Positions 49,331 through 62,500 of a stretch of 64,000 bases of DNA are shown in pieces. Origin of the DNA: Phaseolus vulgaris (taxonomy: Eukaryota; Streptophyta; Magnoliopsida; Fabales; Fabaceae); contig NC_023758.2 of NCBI RefSeq assembly GCF_000499845.2, positions 40,504,108-40,568,107 on the forward strand, given 5' to 3'. How positions within the stretch are numbered: the stretch's first letter is position 1; each line of letters begins with the position of its first letter. The position numbers and the translations under genes are program-made. The notes beneath the pieces are model-generated. The model worked only from the letters and a program-made list of their open reading frames with translations, was not told the DNA's origin and made no database searches.

Positions 49331-51001
49331 GATTTTTCCAACAAATTTGCACAACTTGCATACTATTAAATATCGTTATTTCTAATTGATATGAAATATC
49401 TAACTACTCACGTGAGATGACGTGAAGTCCTAGTTACAATGTTGAAGAGGATCACATAGAAGAAATTATTGTAGGGAAATGATGATTATCTAGAAGTGCC
49501 CTTGGATACACCTTTACTTTATGAGAACGAATGGTAAATATATGTTATATATTAAAATAATATTTATTGGTAATCGTAACAGTAAACTAAAACTAAGTGA
49601 ATGTAGAAAAATAAATAAGTTTTCTTTTATAGATAAAGAATCAACTAAATTAAATGAAACATTTGAGAGATGTTTAAACTCTTAAAAGAAAAGATGTTAA
49701 ATAATAATGAGTCACGTACAAAAAAAAAACCTCTAGCTATACCTATAAATATGTTATGTTCTCTATATGATTTGTCTAATACAACAACCTACCTCATACC
49801 CACAAACATAACATACCCTAACCTCACATATAAAAAAACCCAAAACAGTAACAGATAATTGAAAAGCTCACTGCTATCCTATATTGCGCTAATCACAAAA
49901 CCACATCTTAGTATCTAGGTTCAGCATTGCATGACATAACCATGTAGCAGCTAACCATTTACAAAACAATAAACCACAACTTAACCATGACAATAATCAA
50001 GTTGATCTCCATTCAAGGTAAGTTTATCTCTTTTTCCGATTTTGTTGGTTATTGTTTCGTCTATAACATGTTGAAACCTTTTAGATTAAGTGTTCTAGAT
50101 AGAATTGGGGATATTCTATCATTTTAGATTTGTTACTTCCAAAAACATGTAATTATTATAAGGAATGGTGATTGGTGATTTAGATATTAGGTATTCAAGA
50201 GCAACAATCCGTAATACTTTATGTATTCCACATATCACTAAAACATACCTAATATTTTTAGTTTTTTAGAATCAAAAAAATTCTTCTTCAAATAATTCAT
50301 CCTTATATTCCTTATTCATTATTTAATTGTTTTAATATTTGATTAACCTTTCATTTACTTAAAAAACCAAAATAGTAGTATACAAAATAATATTAATATA
50401 TTAAATATATATTAACGAGTACAGAAATTGATATAAATATGTGTTTGTACATGTTATTTTTTATATAAATTTTAGTTTAACTGTGTCTTGAGATTAATTA
50501 AAATTGTACTATATGAGTGCTCAAACAATAGATACAAAGACCTAACTCGTTAACTTAATCTTTACAAGAATAAAATTCAAACCGACATCTGAAATATAAG
50601 TCTTATCCTTACGAAACAGACACAAAAACCCTTCACTGTGTTATGTCATGTCATTTTAAAGTATCCTTTTAGTAATTAAAGCAACAACGATGAACTTCCA
50701 CAGCTAAATCCAATTACTATAAACCTCTCAACTTTCTCATCAATCCACCCTTTTCTCAGACCATTTTCTCTTTCACACCTTCTATTCAACGGTTTGATCT
50801 CTCACCTACTTTGAATCATATATATTATTACCTATTTTCCACACTTCTCTTTGACATACCATCCAATCTCTCCCTTTATGCCACCTTCTTCCTTACCTCT
50901 ATTCCTTCTTGGCTACTCAATAAGCCCAACATCACAAGCAAAAGAAGTTAATCTTTTCTGCAACCTCTTGCGTCATCCAAAACTAAGAAAGATCTCAAAC
51001 A

Positions 51002-52000
51002 ATGAACCATGGGTACATTGCCTATGATTTGGTCATGGTCACTCTATCCTTGTCCCTCATAATTCTTGGTGTTGTCCTCTTTCTTGCATGCAAGAAGAAA
51101 CAAGTTGAGTGCGAAGAAACTCCTTCTGTGAAGCACTGTGCTCGTGTGTACTCACTGATGGACATTGATGCTGTCACTGATGGCTTCAACCACAGGAGAA
51201 TTGTGGGAAAGGGTCGTCTAGGAACCGTGTATGCTGGGGTGCAGGAGAATGGAGAGCTTGTGGCTGTGAAAAGGATCCATCCCGTGCTTGTGTTGAGCAA
51301 TGCAGGGTTAGGATTCTCATCAGCGTTGAAATGGCTCTCTTCAGTTCAACATCCCAACATAGTTCCTATAATTGGATTTTCAGAAGCACCGGGTGAGAGA
51401 GTTATAGTGATGGAGTTTGTGCGCATGACGAGCTTGGAGTTCTATCTGCACCAAAACGTTAATGGAGCATCTCTTTTGGATTGGAACAAGAGGATTAGAA
51501 TAGCAGCAGGGGCAGCAAGAGGGGTTCAGTACCTGCATGAAGTGGCAACACCAAACATTATACATGGGCGCGTCAAGTCCTCAAATGTTTTAATTGATAT
51601 AAACTTTTGTCCTAGGATTTGTGATTATGGTTTAGACTTTTTGGCACCCCGAGAAAAGAGAGAGCTAGTAGGTGATGTGGATGATGAGTATTGGAACCAA
51701 AGAGGGGGTGGTGCAAGCAAGGAAAGTGATGTTTATGGGTTAGGGATTGTGATGCTTGAGCTATTAAGTGGTAGAGGATGCAAGGAAGGAGTGACAGCAG
51801 AGTGGTGTTTGGGTTTGATCAAAGCATTGAGTTTTGGTGAAGTTTTGGATCCTAGGTTGGTAATTCCTTCTGACATGAAGCCTTTGTTTAGATTAGCCAA
51901 AGTTGCCTCAGCTTGCGTTGCTAATTCAAGGAAGTGTAGGCCTTCCATAGAACAAGTCACAACTATTTTGAACAATTTAGAGATGGAAGTGTGCATATGA
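51002..52000 (+). CDS. Membrane-anchored receptor-like pseudokinase
   Basis: Intronless 332-aa protein with a very short outside segment, one transmembrane helix (about 11-30) followed by KKK, and a cytosolic kinase-like domain (about 65-328). The glycine-rich loop GKGRLGTVYAG (69-79) and the ATP-anchoring Lys90 (VAVK) are kept. The catalytic loop reads HGRVKSSN instead of HRDVKSSN, so the base Asp is replaced (188-190). DFG is DYG (208-210), the helix-C Glu is not recognisable around GFSSALKW, and the APE motif is missing (EYWNQRGGG region). The C-lobe DVYGLGIVMLELLSGR and the RPS.EQV motif are normal. I expect no phosphotransfer, and a scaffold or ATP-binding role. The domain is most like the CRINKLY4-related/RLCK group, but I cannot name an orthologue. 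ATG is at 51002, with leader AT-rich and CT-rich. Confidence 0.9.
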   Translation: MNHGYIAYDLVMVTLSLSLIILGVVLFLACKKKQVECEETPSVKHCARVYSLMDIDAVTDGFNHRRIVGKGRLGTVYAGVQENGELVAVKRIHPVLVLSNAGLGFSSALKWLSSVQHPNIVPIIGFSEAPGERVIVMEFVRMTSLEFYLHQNVNGASLLDWNKRIRIAAGAARGVQYLHEVATPNIIHGRVKSSNVLIDINFCPRICDYGLDFLAPREKRELVGDVDDEYWNQRGGGASKESDVYGLGIVMLELLSGRGCKEGVTAEWCLGLIKALSFGEVLDPRLVIPSDMKPLFRLAKVASACVANSRKCRPSIEQVTTILNNLEMEVCI

Positions 52001-52398
52001 TCCTGCTGGTTATGAAAATCTATTTTAAAATACATAATTTATAATATATTTTAGATTCAAAAACATATTTTGAATTTTAAATTTATGTAATTTAGAATAT
52101 ATTTGTAGATTATATAATTTAAAATATATTTTTGGATTGAAATGTATTTTAGTTTGTATAATTACATTTTTTGTTTGTACAATTAGAAATATTTTTTCAA
52201 CTCCAGATGGTATAATTCAAGATAAATTTATAGATTATATAATCTATAATATTTCCGATTGATGAAAAATTTAGACTTTTCTAACATTTAGACAGGTACA
52301 AGAAAAAAGTGTGCGGATGTTAAAAGAAATTGCCCCAAAGACGGATTTATATAGTCATTCATTAAAATTATCAAATAATATCTACAAGCCCATTCAAA
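52001..52398. other. AT-rich 3' flank of the pseudokinase gene
   Basis: Degenerate AAATATATTTTAGATT-type repeats similar to the interiors of the MITEs at 46.7 and 52.4 kb. No gene. Confidence 0.4.
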
Positions 52399-52412
52399 CT
52401 CAACTAATATAA

Positions 52413-52801
52413 TTTCTGTTAGCACCTCCTACTTTCTTCTTGCACCTCCATAGGTGTTGGAAAAGTTTAAATTATTCCTGAGATGATTTTTTTTAATTAT
52501 ATATTATATGAATCTATTATATGAAATTTAAAAATTTATTTTAAATTGTAAAATACATGGATTGTGTAATCCAAAAATCTGAAATGTATTTCTAAATTCA
52601 AAAATGTATTATGAATTATAAAATCCATAATATATTTTTATATTATATAATTTGGTTTAGATTTAAAAATATATTTCAGATAATATATTCTAAAATATAT
52701 TTTCAAATTTTGTAATTTAAAATTTAAATAATAAGTAATTTAAAATTTTTCAACAGTCCAAAATGCATGAAGAAAGGATGATGGTGGATGAAAAAATTGC
52801 T
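52413..52801. mobile_element. Degraded Mutator-like MITE, about 389 bp
   Basis: Flanked by a 14-bp direct repeat CTCAACTAATATAA (52399-52412 and 52802-52815), probably a 9-11-bp target duplication plus chance or terminal bases. Left arm CACCTCCTACTTTCTTCTTGC is matched loosely by the inverted right arm (GCATGAAGAAAGGATGATGG). The interior resembles that of the 46.7-kb element. Termini are too eroded for exact limits. Confidence 0.6.
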
Positions 52802-52815
52802 CTCAACTAATATAA

Positions 52816-54879
52816 GATATATTTGTAGTAACACATTACTTATGTCTGAGCTGAAAAAAAGACATTACTTATGTCTGTGTATGCACGTAGGGCTAACTGA
52901 AATGATGGTCATAAACAAGTTTACTATTTTTTTCGTTTTTCAACTTTGGCTAATCTAAATATGCATTAATATAGAAATTCAATTATATAGTTTATGTTCT
53001 AAAAGAATTTTATTTTTTTCCAAATTGCACCCACTCCACAAAATTCGTGGATTAAATGTCTTAACCTACATAGATAAAGATACATTAAGAATTTTTAGCA
53101 TCAATTTTCATAACAACAGTTTATTTAATACATCAAACAATGCACAATTAATAAAAAGCAAAAAAGATTAAATTTTGGGTTGAATTGGATTCAATGATGC
53201 ATGTTGTGGTTAACCAGCAAAGTTCACCAAAAAAAACTTATTTAATCCATGGATTATTCAAGTCAGGTTGGGTTTTAGGGTTTTAAAAATATATATTGGA
53301 AATATAAAAGATATGTTATATAGAAGAGTTATTTATTCTGTTTATGTACTTATATATAGAACAAAATGTTACAAAATATCAAATTTAATAATATATCAAT
53401 CTTAATTTCCTAAATCTAAATAATAAATAAATATATTTTGTATATGAAAACATATTTAAAAAAAACTACAAGATTTCCTAAAAACTAATTTAAATAAAGA
53501 GTATTAAGAAAATATTCTCAACATTTCTACTTGCCTTACTATTTGTTTATTTGAATTTATAATTTTAAAATATGATTCTCCTTTTTTTTAATGCAGTTGT
53601 TAAATGTACCGTAAGTTTCTAACTCTACATAGAATAAGTAAATGAATTTTGTTTTAGTGTTTTTTTTTTCAATATTGGTTAAGTTTTAAATTTTTTGAAT
53701 ATGATACTTTATATTTTAGAACTGTTTATTTTACTATTTTTAATAAAAATAAGTGTTTGACATGTTGGTTGATGTATTTAACGTTTAAATTGAGAACAAC
53801 TAAAAGAAAGCTATATAAAAATAAAAATAGTAAAATAAATATTTTTAAATTGGGTAAATAGTAAAGTGTAGTTAATTGTATTTTTGAAGGAAAAGTCTTG
53901 CATTCACACTGAATAATTGCGTGTTTGTTGTCTTTTTATGAATTTGGTTTGGCCTACCAACATGGCAATGAGCATAGGTGGAATTGATTTTTGTGTAGGA
54001 AAATGACAGTGAATGAAAGCGAAACATACCCTTAACTAGTAAGGGTACAAGCAAGTATAGAAGAAAATCTTTGGAAATTTTATAATGATAAGTATGTAAT
54101 ATAAGAACAAAAAAATTCAGAATTCTATGGCTGTTGGAAAACCTTTCTTACACCACACATATAAAACCGTACATCATTTCCTTTCAATTATTGATCGCTT
54201 TTGAGCACCTCTTAAAGTGGCATGCATGCATTCACCAATTCCAACTTACAAATTTTACTTATCAATAATGCTTCTTTTTTTCTCAATCAAAACTCTACCG
54301 GATTTTACACTAAGATATTTTGAATTGATTGATTTTTTGTGAGTTTACACTATAAGACGATTAACTGCCAGAATGTTATGCAGTGTTGCACAAAATGGAT
54401 ACTAGAGGGTGGTTAAGTTAATTTTAATACAATATAACTAAATTAATTATTAAGTAACACTTAACTAAAGGAATTCTATGTCAACACTAACATTTGTCAA
54501 CATAAAAAATAACATAACTTTCCGCAAAATAAGCAACATTCAAAATGAACATTAATTTTATATTTAAAATTAAATAATACGAATAAAATAGCCTTTATCA
54601 AATATTAATTAACATGAAGGATTTCATTTTTCAAATTATTTTTTTGTTTACTTTCCATTTTTCTTTTTTGTAGAAATCTCGAATTTAGTTTAGCTCTTTA
54701 CCATTGTTTGTGATGAAGATATTGATGTTTCTGTCGTTGAAGAATGAAGATAAATTTTACTTCTGGATACCTGTCGATAATTATTATTTATTTTTTAAAC
54801 TTATAAGTAAAAAATTGTCAATAATTAAATATTAATCAATATTTATTTAATATTCATTTGCAACTGAACGACAATATTA
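52816..54879. other. AT-rich intergenic DNA
   Basis: No gene, RNA gene or clean repeat seen. Confidence 0.4.
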
Positions 54880-55950
54880 TTCCTCAATAAATTTAACAAT
54901 ATTAATACAATTATAATAAAAATAACAATTAAGATAATATTAATTAATTTAATAATAATAATAATATTAATTAAAAAAAATAAAAATTTATTTTATATGA
55001 ATATATAACAAAATAAAAATATTAATTTATTAAATTAATGTAATAATAATAAACATAATACAAAAACATTAAAAATAATTATGATAATATATTAATAATA
55101 ATTTATGATAATTGTAATGTTAATAATTTTATATTATATTAATATATACTAAAATAAAAATATTAATATAATAATTTATTATAATAATAAAAATAAAAAT
55201 AATAACAATGAAAATAATAATAATACTTTTCATAATAGTAGTAATAATAATCTTATTTTATATTAATATATACTAAAACAAAAAAAATATTAATTTAATA
55301 AATTGATGCAATAATAATAATGATAATAATATTAAAAATAAATATGATAGTAGTTATAATAATATTTATAATTTTCTTATTATTAATAATAGTTTATTAT
55401 AAAGTAAAGGTAATAATTTTATTTTATACTAATATATATTAAAATGATAATATTAACGTAATAATAATAATAATAGTAATTATTATAATATTAAAGTAAC
55501 AATAATATTAATAATTATACTGATAATAAAAATATTAATATTAATATGAATAGTAATAGTAATAATAATAATAATGATTTTAATATTAATAATGATAATA
55601 ATATTAATATTGATATTAATATTAATATTATTATTACTATTATTAATATTTACAGTAATGATAATAATATTTATACTAATATTAATAATAATAAGAATAT
55701 TAATAATTATAATAATAATAAAAATAATAGTAATATTAATTATAATAATAATGACAGTAATAATAATAATAACATAATAAAAATAATAATAATCGTCACT
55801 AAATTGCCTGATCTATTATTATTATTATAATAATAATAATAATTATTAATAATATTAAATATATTATTATTGATATTATTTTTATTATTATTGATAATAT
55901 TAAAATTATTAATATTATTAATAACAAAACTTTATTACTTTCTCTTAATA
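54880..55950. repeat. About 1 kb of AAT/ATT-rich simple sequence
   Basis: Imperfect trinucleotide AAT/ATT tracts with interspersed GAT, AGT and TATTAAT words fill this interval almost without interruption. The open frames it creates (for example Asn-rich at 55546-55830) are composition artefacts. Confidence 0.9.
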
Positions 55951-58900
55951 AGGAGAGAAAACTTAGTTTGTCAACTAAATAAAATAAATGAATATGATAT
56001 TTAACACAAAACTTTGACACTTGAATTACAATAACTTTATTCTACTTTCTTAACACAATATGCTATTTAAGTTACCAAAGATTAAGAAAACAAATGAAGT
56101 ATGTTTTTTTATACAACAAAAGTATGTGAAATTTGTATTTGAAGAAACCATATCAAATTTTGAATTAAAAAGATAATCTTAAACCTAAAATAGATACTAA
56201 TTGTTGGAATGCCCACATTCAAAGATTTAAACTATGACAAATAACACCAATTTGGATTACAACATACATATGTTCAGGTTAAGTTAGACTAATTGAGTTG
56301 GCATTTTTTTTAATTAAATCAAAAGTCTACAAATATTCAACAAATTAACATTCTAATTAGTTTTGTTACTTATACAAGATTCCAGTTTTAAAATGATGGT
56401 AAATTATGTTTTTTTCTATAGAAAAATATATACCATTTATTAAAACAATTTTATTAATAGATGTTTTACTTTTATATGTTACAAATATAAAAATTAATAT
56501 AATTTATTTAGAGAAAATACAAATAAGAAATTAATATTTCATTAAAAACTAAAAAAACAATTAATTTAGATCTCTTAAAGGTTACATTTTGTCGGCATTA
56601 TTTTCTCACCATTAGTTACTTTAAAAGGTTGGTCATGACAATATTAAAATAAATTTTAGTGATACAATTTATATACTACTTTTTTTTGACAAAATATACT
56701 AAATTATTAAGAATTGCATAATTGTGTGGATCATCCAACATATTCAACCTGTATTAAATGGATTTTTTAACACTCATTAATTAGATAATTTTTTTAATAC
56801 CCATTAAAAAAATAGCCACAGTTAAAATTGATCACAAATCAATGGGTAAAACTCAAACAAAGGTGGTACTGATCCTTTTTTAATTTTAATTAGAGGGTTC
56901 GCTAACAAAAATTCATATAAGGAATCTCCCTTTTTCGAGAATCATTCTCCAGCTAATGCTTAAACTTTAAACATAAGCTTTTGTTTAACACCGAAGTGCT
57001 TTATTCTTTAATTTTTCATGAACTTCTTAAAATTTCTATAAGGCTTAGACCACTATTAAAGTGACTGATATTTATTCATTAATTTTATTGTTGATAATTT
57101 TTTTTTAAATTATTAAATAAATACCAAAAAATAAAAAATAATTAATGATTATATTGACTAAATTATATTATTTTAGAAATTAAAAAATTATTAATTATTA
57201 ATAAAATTTATAAATTTGTTTTTAAATTGATATTTAATTATAAAGTTGGTAACTAAAATTTTGATAACTAACTAGATATTAATTTAAAAAATATTTATTA
57301 ATTATCTTATATACTAATAATTTTTTTTTGTATATAATTTAATCAGTATAATCATTATTTTTTAAATTGATTTTTATTCAATAATATTTTTTTAAATTGA
57401 TTTTTATTCAATATTTTTTTTTGGATAATAATAAAAATGTAATGTGAATAATTAAGAAAGAGAGTCTTTGATAGATGCTAAAATGATACAAGTAAATTTC
57501 ATCTTTTTTTTTATAACAAAAATTAAATGAATTAAAGGAAATATTTTAGGGTGAAATAAATTTGATCTTGTGAATCCAATTCCAACACGTAAACAGTGCA
57601 AAACATTTTAAAAATAAAGTTAATATATTTATCTAATTTATTGAGAGAGTTCAGTCATCTAAAGAATGTCATATCTTGAGAAATTAATAATAAATCATTA
57701 AATTCATCTTAAACACATGAGATAACTAATTTGATGTTTAAAAGATGAAAGAAATTACGATATATATGTATGTATATAACGGCATCGTCACATTTAATAT
57801 GAATATTGTTCATGTTTTTTAGCAGCAATGAGGAGTTTTGTACAGTTTGTTGTTTGTCAAATTTAGTTGGATTAAAAAATAATCTGTATTTTTTTGCATG
57901 AACTGAAATGCATATAATTTAGAAAATGGAAACGTGTAGCTTAGGGAAAATCGCGCGTCTACGTGGTGCTTCTACGTCCGTATCCATGCCATGGCACATA
58001 TCACGTTTCGGTATAAAGTTTTTTCTTCTCCTTTTTTCACTACCTCTTTCTCCAAACAAACAACCCTTATCTACAGTAACTGCAAGACAACTAGACATTT
58101 TGCACACCTTAAACCAAGCCCTTATATCTGGAAAAACAACATTATAAAAAACCCCTAACCCCGAACGTTAAAGTTTTCATAAAAAAAAACACAAATAGGA
58201 GCAGAGCTGGAGCTTAATACCTAAGTTTCGTACTGTGTAGCTTCTTTGAGAAGTTGACAACGACGTACGTGTCGGGTGATACATAGAAAAATATTAATTC
58301 ACAATTCTCAATGAAGAGTTATGTCATGCTAATATGTCTTCGTAGGTAGATACTAAAAATCACTGGTTTCAACATTCCACATCACATAAATTTCAAAGTT
58401 AACTGACAAAAACGCCACAACAAGGTGTGGCATCATGAAAATGTTCAACAACTTAAGCAGCAAGCGTCATACACCGCATTACCATCAACTGTAGTTCATT
58501 TTATAAATAATAATATGCTTAGGTGATTGTGACATTCATTTATATATGTGCCCATGTCAGATCAACAAAATTACGTGGAAAAAACATGAAGGTTCATATA
58601 CATTTAGGTTGAGCTAGGAAGGAGAACGTGTATGTGCTGAGAATGAGAAAATGGAGAAAGAGAGAGAGACCCGTTACTTAAGAAGTCTACCTGAAGAAAG
58701 GGGTTAAAAGGGTATATACAGTATTTTTGTTGGTTGGTGCAAAGATGTATACATTAATCATAAGCGTATTGTTTATGTTACATTCTTTGTCGGTTCGTAT
58801 GTACGTGTCTGATATATGTCTGTGAATTTTTACAAAGCTTTAAGGACACTCTAATTTGACACTGCAGCTGAACTCCTAACACGCACACATGCTCTTGCTA
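55951..58900. other. AT-rich intergenic DNA with MITE relic
   Basis: About 57105-57400 carries the GATTATATTGACTAAATTATA / CAGTATAATCATTATTTT mirror phrases of the 34.35-kb MITE family, with a short local duplication (AAATTGATTTTTATTCAATA) at its right end. Otherwise nothing recognised. Confidence 0.45.
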
Positions 58901-59583
58901 AAAAGGTGAAACGTCCTAAGAAGAATCAGGTTGCCCCATCTCCACTCTTACCCACCACCGTTTTCTACCTTTTTTTCTTTCTCTTATTTAGTGTTCTCAT
59001 TGTTCATACAATTATAGTTAATTTTCTTTCCTTAACCAATCTAATTAATCTTTCATGCATAATAATAACATCCTTTTAACTCACTAAGCCAAGAGTTGAA
59101 GCTCATAATTTAGTCCTTGATCCAACCGTATATACGGGGACAAGCAAACTTGGCGTCCAAGCATCCTTTTCTATATGTAGAACCCACTTTTGAGTCCCAC
59201 CTTTCTTTTATCGGTTATACCCTTTGCTCCCTCTCACTCTCTCTCTCTCTCTCGAAGTTGGTACAGTGCAAACAGTTTGGAAAACCAAACCTAGCTCAAT
59301 TATACATACATAACAGATGTAGGAGAAGCAAAAGTGGGAGACCAATAGAATTGATTTTCTCCCTACCAAAAACAAGAGGTGAATCTGGAAAAACTTGTCT
59401 CGAAAGAGACAAGGCTATGAGCTTTATCTTTTCCTTTTTATGCTGCTCATTCTCTGCTATTCTTTTTGTGTTTACTTTTTCTTTCTTGGTTATATTATTA
59501 GCTAATAGGGAGCTGATATTATAAGGAGGTGTGAAGGAAATCAAGGATCTGTTTTGGGATATATGGGCATATAGGAGAAAGAG
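58901..59583 (+). promoter_or_regulatory. Upstream region and probable leader of the NAC gene
   Basis: Less AT-rich than its surroundings, with a CT dinucleotide run at 59229-59253 typical of plant leader or core-promoter sequence. A 135-codon frame at 59117-59524 lies wholly here; it is low in complexity (Ser/Leu from the CT run, then a hydrophobic tail), and no family resemblance was seen. If transcription starts upstream of it, it would be an upstream frame. Confidence 0.45.
59229..59253. repeat. (CT)n microsatellite
   Basis: CT-repeat run about 330 bp before the NAC start codon. Confidence 0.85.
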
Positions 59584-62500
59584 ATGACATGGTGCAATGA
59601 CTCAGATGAGGAGAGGGGAATTGAACTGCTTGCGCCCACTCTTACTCCTACAACTAATAACACTCTTCTTACTGACACAAAACCATCCGAAAATCGCACC
59701 ATAACTTGCCCCTCATGTGGCCATAACATTGAATTCCAAGATCAGGTACTGAACAAGAGGTTTTGATTTGATCATTCACCACCATATGTTATGTGTTTTT
59801 TATTTTATAAAACCTTGTCTGTTTGCTTTTGGTGAAGAAACTTGCTTTGTTTATCTTACAAACTTTTATATGAATGAATAGACTGGAATCAATGACTTGC
59901 CGGGGTTACCAGCTGGTGTGAAATTTGATCCGAATGACCAAGAGATATTAGAGCATTTGGAAGCAAAGGTACTTTGTGATGTTCCCAAGCTCCATCCTCT
60001 AATTGATGAGTTCATACCAACGCTTGAAGGGGAGAACGGGATCTGTTATACGCATCCAGAAAAGCTTCCAGGTCTTTCATTTATTTATTTATTAATTTTG
60101 TCCTGTCTTTGATGCTTCTAGATAGTTATAAGCATATGTTTTCTTTTTCTTCTATCTCCTACCTCATTTTATTAACTACTTACCATATTTATAGCAGTTT
60201 TCCCTTCTTGTCTCTATCTTCTCAACACCATAGTCTACCATAAAATAGGGTAAAAGTTTACAATTTTTGAATGGTTTGTAAAATGTTTAAAGTTGTGGTT
60301 ACGGTTACGAATTCATTGTGATTCCTCGTAACCAATAACTACGGTTAAAGTAACTCCAAAAACCTTGATATACGCGGTTGCCTACGGCTTCAAACCACGG
60401 TTTAGAGGTTATAATTGAAATTTCAATATATTGGGAAGCATCATATTGAATAGTGTAAGTGTTAAGTGTTATTTTATCATTCATGAAACAAGGTTTTCGT
60501 GATGACTATAGGTTTGCTAGAAAAAAAGCTAGCAAGTTAAGAAAGAATTAATGCGAAGACATTTATACTCTACAAATGAAACTATTACGTAGAAATCTGC
60601 TGTTGTTTTTAAGATTCTATACTTGCCATGGAAGAGATTCTAAAAGTGATGGGAGCCTATTTTGTGAAAATTAGGGGTGAAAATGAACAGATAACCTTGA
60701 ATGAGATACTTTACCTGTCGAAAAAAAAAACTTCTTTTTTGTTTGATTTTCTTGAATTTATAACGTAGCAATAAAAAAATTCACTCGTTAGGAGTTATTA
60801 TGTTTGATGAGTCTTTTTCTTGGAAGAAATGAAGGAACAAACGGGAGGACTAATCAAATCTGTAAACCAACTTCTTCAAGGAAAATAATTTATTTGTGTT
60901 GTCAATGACTACCAAACTCAATGGTGGCATCTCATCTTACATTTATCCAAATGCCATCTAGCAAGTGAATGCATATATTCTTTTCATAAATTCTTGAGCA
61001 ATATTACTTTTAGGGGAAAAAATGTTAGCAATTAATACGCTCATTGATGTTTCTTTCCAACTTATTCATTATTCATTGGGTGAGTTTTCATATTAAGCTT
61101 ACCAGATAAATAGATAATACGACCAATTTGAACTGAAATCACTCGTCACCTTTTTCTCTCTCTCTCCCCCTCTAATAGTAAAACGACATATGATTAAATA
61201 ATACAATAAAAACTAATTTTAGAGATAAAAAAATAATTAGTTATTATATACTATTTAGATAGTAAATCATACCTAAATTAATTTATATTATTTTAACTAT
61301 CATCTAAATTAATTGGTAACTAAAATATTGATAGCAATTTAAAAACTAATTTATATATTTTTATTAATAATAGAAATTACTTTATATACCACTGTAGTAT
61401 ATAAGACACTACAAGAAAATCATGAAATAGAAACCAATTTGTAGAAACCAAAATAATTAGTTGCAATAGTAATTAAATTAGAGAACATTTTAGAAACTAA
61501 AAAGAAATTTGGTTTCTAAATTAGTTTCTATTATTTTTTATTATTGTTAAATAGTTTCTAAATTGGTATCTAATTAGCAACCAAGGTTTTTGCTACCAAA
61601 TTTAGAAACTAAATAATTGGTAGTTAAAATCTTAGTTGCTAATTAGATACCAATTTAGAAACTATTTAACAATAATAAAAAATAATAGAAACTAATTTAG
61701 AAACATTTTTTTTTTAGTTTCTAAAATGGTCTCTATTTTAGTTCCTATTGTAACTAATTATTTTGGTCTCTAAAAATTGGTTTCTATTTCATGATTTTCT
61801 TGTAGTGAGATAATATCTAATTTAATCAATATTTTTTTAAAATTAATTTTTATTTAATTATTTTTTTATACCCTTTAATAATTATTGTTAATATTTAATG
61901 TTATATTATTGTATTTTTTTTGAAGTAGAGGATAAGAGGGGAGAAAGGGAAACAATATTTTGATTAATAACTTGATTATGTTAATAAAGACAAGAAGGTA
62001 AAAGAAAAAAAGAGAAAAGAACAAACTAAGTGGTGGAGAAGCAATTTAGCTTTTCATATCTTCACCAAAAAGCCATGTTATATTTACTCAATATAAAAAT
62101 TGAAATCTGCATGCATTATATATACTCATGCACGTGGAAGAACGATGTTGGGGTTGATACGACCACCTTTTTGTTATACTCACAACGAGTCCATAACTCC
62201 CTCCATTGTCTTCTCCTTAATTATTTTATCTTTCCCTATTGATATATATCCTCGAACTAAATTATAATGCTGATTTATGTTGTTTTGCATTCCTGATTTT
62301 GATCTGTTTTCCTTCTGCATTTGTCTTCATGCATAAATCTCATAGGTGCAAATCAGAAGATGCATAAATATTTTCTATATGATACAAGATATATGAAACA
62401 TATTATCCCATGAAGAATTGCAGGTGTAAGCAAAGATGGACAGATCCGCCACTTCTTTCATAGGCCATCCAAAGCATACACAACCGGAACAAGGAAGAGA

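Larger units (their letters stand above)
47288..51001. other. Intergenic DNA with several degraded repeats
   Basis: Contains a decayed near-palindromic MITE relative (about 48014-48448, right end ..TTTTAGTG), a second copy of the dispersed repeat seen at 28.8 kb (about 48530-48750), and a probable LTR-like relic at about 48960-49330. The last 200 bp are the upstream region of the pseudokinase gene, with a TATA-like CATATATATTA at about 50817-50827. No cellular gene is supported. Confidence 0.45.

Noticed and set aside
55546..55830. Asn/Ile-rich frame
   Set aside because: Direct translation of an AAT/ATT simple-sequence tract.
59117..59524. 135-codon frame upstream of the NAC gene
   Set aside because: Contains the CT microsatellite as Ser/Leu repeats and no recognisable domain. 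It may be part of the leader, but coding function is not supported.
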